From: Microbacterium wangchenii
GTDB taxonomy: Bacteria; Actinomycetota; Actinomycetes; Actinomycetales; Microbacteriaceae
Length of the DNA: 64,000 bases
NCBI RefSeq assembly: GCF_004564355.1
Contig: NZ_CP038266.1
Coordinates: 744,001 to 808,000 of the forward strand
Direction of reading: 5' to 3'
In this document: positions 61,161-64,000 of the stretch, piece after piece
Layout: the number at the start of each line of letters is the position of its first letter
How positions within the stretch are numbered: position 1 is the stretch's first letter
Made by a program: the position numbers and the translations under genes
The notes under the pieces: model-generated
Seen by the model: the letters and a program-made list of their open reading frames with translations, nothing else
Databases searched by the model: none
Told to the model about the DNA's origin: nothing

Positions 61161-61211
61161 CATCAGTTCGACTTACTCGAAGTGAATTTCAATGAAAGGG
61201 GCGCAAGCCCG

Positions 61212-61991
61212 GTGCATGCATCCGCTGACTTCTCGGCACAGGTCGCCGACCGACTCCGTTCCCTCGACGCGCTGGCGCAGGCGGGAGGATTGGACGAGGC
61301 CATCGCCATCCTGGCGCGCACGATCGCCGACGGCGGAGTGGCCCAGGCCTTCGGCACGGGGCACTCCGAGGCCTTCGCCATGGAGATCGCCGGCCGCGCG
61401 GGCGGCTTCATCCCGTCGCACGCGCTGCGCCTCAACGACCTCGTCCTCACCGGGGCGTACGATCGCTCGTGGTTGGGTACGCCGGAGTTCGAGCGTCGCC
61501 CCGATGTGGTGGACACGCTGTGGTCGATGTACGACATCCGTCCGGCCGACTGCTTCCTCATCGCCTCAAACTCCGGTGCGAACGGGTCCATCGTCGGTCT
61601 CGCGCTGCGCGCCAAGGAGGAGGGGCACCCCGTGATCGCCGTGACGAGCTTGGAGCACAGCCGCGGCGTCGAGTCCAAGCACCCGAGCGGGAAGAGGCTC
61701 TTCGAGGTCGCGAACGTGACGATCGACAACCTGGCGCCTTACGGCGATGCGACGATCCAGATCGGCGACGGTCCGAAGGTGGGGCCCGTGTCATCCATCA
61801 CGGCTGCCTACATCGCACAGCTGCTCACTCTCGGCGCGGTCGAGAAGCTGACCGCGGCGGGCACCGAACCGCCGATCTTCCTCTCGGCCAACATCCCGGG
61901 TGGCGATGCGCACAACCAGCGCATCGAGGCCCGCTACGGGCAGCGCATCAACCCGTTCGTCGCACCGGCCGAGGAAGCGGCGACGGCGTAG
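61212..61991 (+). CDS. SIS domain sugar-phosphate protein, UPF0309-like
   Basis: 259 residues from a GTG 10 nt after GAAAGGGG. Upstream in-frame codons (to 61089) precede the deduced transcription start and are rejected. The SIS fold: GGVAQAFGTGHSEAFAMEIA GRAGG, RPADCFLIASNSGANGSIVG (phosphosugar Ser loop), GHPVIAVTSLEHSRGVESKH and GPVSSITAAYIAQLLTLGAV. This is the UPF0309 pattern. Members bind phosphorylated amino sugars; the reaction here is unknown. First gene of an operon with an ABC sugar importer. Confidence 0.85.
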   Translation: MHASADFSAQVADRLRSLDALAQAGGLDEAIAILARTIADGGVAQAFGTGHSEAFAMEIAGRAGGFIPSHALRLNDLVLTGAYDRSWLGTPEFERRPDVVDTLWSMYDIRPADCFLIASNSGANGSIVGLALRAKEEGHPVIAVTSLEHSRGVESKHPSGKRLFEVANVTIDNLAPYGDATIQIGDGPKVGPVSSITAAYIAQLLTLGAVEKLTAAGTEPPIFLSANIPGGDAHNQRIEARYGQRINPFVAPAEEAATA

Positions 61992-62063
61992 CCGGCACGG
62001 CGCGGCCAATAGCCGCCCACTCACCCACACCGACACACACCCGAAATCGAAAGGCGAAAGACT

Positions 62064-63455
62064 GTGAAGGCTCTTCCCAAATTCCGCGCCGCAGTGGGCG
62101 CGGCCAGCGCGCTGGCGCTCACGCTGGTGCTCAGTTCCTGTGCGGGGTCCGCATCCCCAGAGGGGCCGGCGGGCGAAGTCACTGCTGACAACCCGTTCGG
62201 TCTCGCCGCCGACTCGTCCATCGAGGCGGTGGTCTTCGAGGGGGGCTACGGCATCGACTATGTCTCCGCCGCGGGCGAGATCCTGCAGGAGAACTTCCCT
62301 GACGTGGATGTCAGCGTGAGCCCCTCCAACGGCATCGCCCAGGAGCTGCAGCCGCGCTTCGTCGGAGGCGACCCGCCCGACCTCTTCAGCAACGACGGCG
62401 CCGCACCCATCCCCACCGACACGATCATCGGCCAGCTCGAACCGCTCGATGACCTGTGGGATGCCGAGAACCTCGACGGCGTGAAGATCGCCGACGCGGT
62501 CTTCCCCAGCGTCCGTGACGACGGAACGTACGGTGACAAGTTCGTCGCGGCGAACTATGTGATGACCGTGATCGGCCTGTGGTACTCCAGCTCTCTGCTC
62601 GAAGAGCACGGCTGGGAGGTGCCGCATACATGGGATGAGCTGCTGGATCTCGGGGCGCAGGCCAAGGAGGAGGGGCTCTACCTCTTCACCTTCGGCAAGG
62701 AGGCGGCCAACTACTACGAGTGGATGATGCTGGACTCCGCGATCAAGGAGGGTGGCCTGGAGGTCATTGCCGACATCGCGAACCTCGAGCCCGACGCGTG
62801 GTCGCACCCCGCCGTCGTCGAGGTGTACGAGGCGATGGAGGAGGCGATCGCGGCCGGTTACATGATGCCCGGCGGTGCCGGCACCCAGTTCACCCAGGCG
62901 CAGGCGCAGTGGAGCCAGGACCAGGGGGCGCTGTTCTATCCGTCGGGAAGCTGGATCGAGAACGAGATGAAGGACGCCACGGCGCCCGGGTTCGATATGA
63001 CGGTCGCGCCGTTCCCGACGGTGACGTCGGACTCCGCGCTGCCCTACTCCGCAGTGCAGGCGGGTGCGGGCGTGCCTTTCGAGATCCCGGCCGACGCGGA
63101 GAACGTCGCGGGGGCCAAGGAGCTGCTGCGCACGATGCTCTCGAAGGAGGCGGCGTCGCACTTCTCGGAGACGACCCTCGCTCCCACGATCGTCAAGGAC
63201 ACCGTTCCGGCTGACGGATTCGGCTCGACGGCGCTGGCGTCGACCATGAGTTCGATGGAGAACGCGGGCGACGACATCTTCAACTGGGTGCTGTCCAACA
63301 AGTACTTCCAGTACTACGGGATCGACCACGCGGTGCCGCTCCTGTCCTTCCTCAGCGGCGACATGACCGCGAAGGAGTATCTGGCGGAGGTCCAGGCGAT
63401 GTCCGACAAGGTCGCCGCCGACGCGTCGGTCGACAAGGTCGAGTTCACCTTCTGA
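62064..63455 (+). CDS. ABC transporter sugar-binding lipoprotein, NgcE-like
   Basis: 463 residues from a GTG with GAAAGGCGAAAG upstream. Lipoprotein signal peptide with lipobox LVLSSCAGSA (Cys about 26). Solute-binding family 1 features: IAQELQPRFVGGDPPDLFSN, LWYSSSLLEEHGWEVPHTWD ELLDL, GALFYPSGSWIENEM and LSKEAASHFSE. Overall it resembles the N-acetylglucosamine/diacetylchitobiose-binding protein NgcE of Streptomyces, in line with the SIS protein and kinase nearby. It delivers sugar to the permease that begins 8 bp downstream. Confidence 0.87.
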   Translation: MKALPKFRAAVGAASALALTLVLSSCAGSASPEGPAGEVTADNPFGLAADSSIEAVVFEGGYGIDYVSAAGEILQENFPDVDVSVSPSNGIAQELQPRFVGGDPPDLFSNDGAAPIPTDTIIGQLEPLDDLWDAENLDGVKIADAVFPSVRDDGTYGDKFVAANYVMTVIGLWYSSSLLEEHGWEVPHTWDELLDLGAQAKEEGLYLFTFGKEAANYYEWMMLDSAIKEGGLEVIADIANLEPDAWSHPAVVEVYEAMEEAIAAGYMMPGGAGTQFTQAQAQWSQDQGALFYPSGSWIENEMKDATAPGFDMTVAPFPTVTSDSALPYSAVQAGAGVPFEIPADAENVAGAKELLRTMLSKEAASHFSETTLAPTIVKDTVPADGFGSTALASTMSSMENAGDDIFNWVLSNKYFQYYGIDHAVPLLSFLSGDMTAKEYLAEVQAMSDKVAADASVDKVEFTF

Positions 63456-63462
63456 AGCTGCC

Positions 63463-64000
63463 GTGACTACCTCCCACACAACGGTCGGCCGCCCGCGGCC
63501 GCGGGCGGCCGACCGGCGCCGCACGATCCGCGTGCAGCGCGCCACCTTCATCGTGGCCTTCCTCGTCCTCCCGGTGACGGTTTTCGTCGTCTTCATCGCG
63601 AGCCCGTTCCTTCAGGCCTTCTATTACTCGCTGACCGACTGGCGCGGGTTCTCACAGGACATGAACTTCGTCGGCCTGGCGAACTTCACCTCCATGTTCG
63701 GCGACCCCGTCTTCCTAGCGGCTCTTCGCAACTCGCTGCTCCTGTGCCTCGTCCTGCCGACGGCGGTGCTGGCCGCCGCGTTCCTCATCGCCTTCACCGT
63801 CACGGCCGGTGGTCCGTCGGTCGGACATGTCCGCGGGCTGCGAGGCGGCGGTTTCTATCGCATCATCACCTTCTTCCCGTACACGATCCCCGCGATCGTG
63901 GTGGGCCTGATCTGGGCCCAGGTCTACGATCCGACCCGGGGTCTGCTGAACAGCGTCCTCACCGGACTCGGGTTCACGGAGTTCGCCAGCTTCGCGTGGC
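63463..64000 (+). CDS. ABC transporter permease, MalF/NgcF-like (cut by window end)
   Basis: 179 codons of an open frame from a GTG 8 bp after the binding-protein stop; the 3' end is outside. After a basic N terminus (GRPRPRAADRRRTIRVQRAT) come helix 1 FIVAFLVLPVTVFVVFIASP, then QAFYYSLTDWRGFSQDMNFV GLANFTSMF, the hallmark start of MalF-type sugar permeases, and NSLLLCLVLPTAVLAAAFLI, YRIITFFPYTIPAIVVGLIW. It would form the importer channel for the NgcE-like lipoprotein. The ATPase is likely encoded elsewhere, as is usual for MsiK-energised importers. Confidence 0.88.
   Translation, partial: MTTSHTTVGRPRPRAADRRRTIRVQRATFIVAFLVLPVTVFVVFIASPFLQAFYYSLTDWRGFSQDMNFVGLANFTSMFGDPVFLAALRNSLLLCLVLPTAVLAAAFLIAFTVTAGGPSVGHVRGLRGGGFYRIITFFPYTIPAIVVGLIWAQVYDPTRGLLNSVLTGLGFTEFASFAW

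Noticed and set aside
63651..63662. CACAGGACATG resembling the IolR-like site
   Set aside because: Inside the permease coding sequence with no promoter context; expected by chance for a short motif.

Overview
The window is high-G+C actinobacterial DNA, most likely from Microbacterium or a close relative in the Microbacteriaceae. The signs are the guaB3-SURF1-DUF3817-guaA gene order, a DUF7882 protein, a DUF222/HNH endonuclease, a ClgR-type regulator, an LAXTG surface anchor, and several start codons 6-7 nt after a TANNNT -10 box (leaderless mRNAs). Genes are tightly packed, often with ATGA/GTGA overlaps, and the largest gene-free stretch is about 200 bp. I saw no rRNA, tRNA, CRISPR array, insertion sequence or prophage. 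Both ends are cut inside genes.

Layout. 1-7 kb: purine synthesis (guaB3 end, guaA), SURF1, an OmpA-like lipoprotein and a glycosyltransferase. 7-12 kb: two tandem ClpP-like genes (the second has Gly in place of the catalytic Ser), a divergent MBL hydrolase/TetR pair, a stand-alone LigD-type polymerase, a ClgR-like regulator and a Bax-inhibitor membrane protein. 12-23 kb: phosphodiesterase, ABC exporter, carotenoid-desaturase-like oxidoreductase, MarR/DUF7882 pair, Zn-dependent dehydrogenase, and two coupled alpha/beta hydrolases preceded by a 9-codon upstream ORF.

23-41 kb is a myo-inositol island. A GntR repressor (IolR-like) is divergent from iolC-(Cgl0159-type aldolase)-iolA-iolB-iolD-iolE-iolG-iolH, followed by an inositol/H+ symporter. 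A second, oppositely oriented dehydrogenase-isomerase-dehydrogenase operon with a LacI regulator follows, then a tautomerase-transaldolase pair. Sites related to TGWCAGGACA occur at five promoters here and overlap -10 or -35 boxes, so the whole 17 kb is probably one regulon.

41-56 kb: an orphan cytochrome oxidase subunit I; a sulfatase system (formylglycine-generating enzyme, MHS-type transporter, CSPSR arylsulfatase, IclR regulator); an M24 peptidase with a second MHS transporter; a cysteine hydrolase; and a thioredoxin-reductase-like/methyltransferase fusion divergent from an XRE-cupin regulator. 56-64 kb: an amino-sugar locus: BadF-type sugar kinase, RpiR regulator, a 1000-residue surface protein with discoidin domains and a putative glycosidase barrel, a UPF0309-type SIS protein, and an NgcE-like binding protein with the start of its permease. 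RpiR-type palindromes (TGAAAGTATCTTTCA and relatives) overlap the promoters of this locus.

Functional calls are from reading translated sequences and motifs by eye; no database search was possible.
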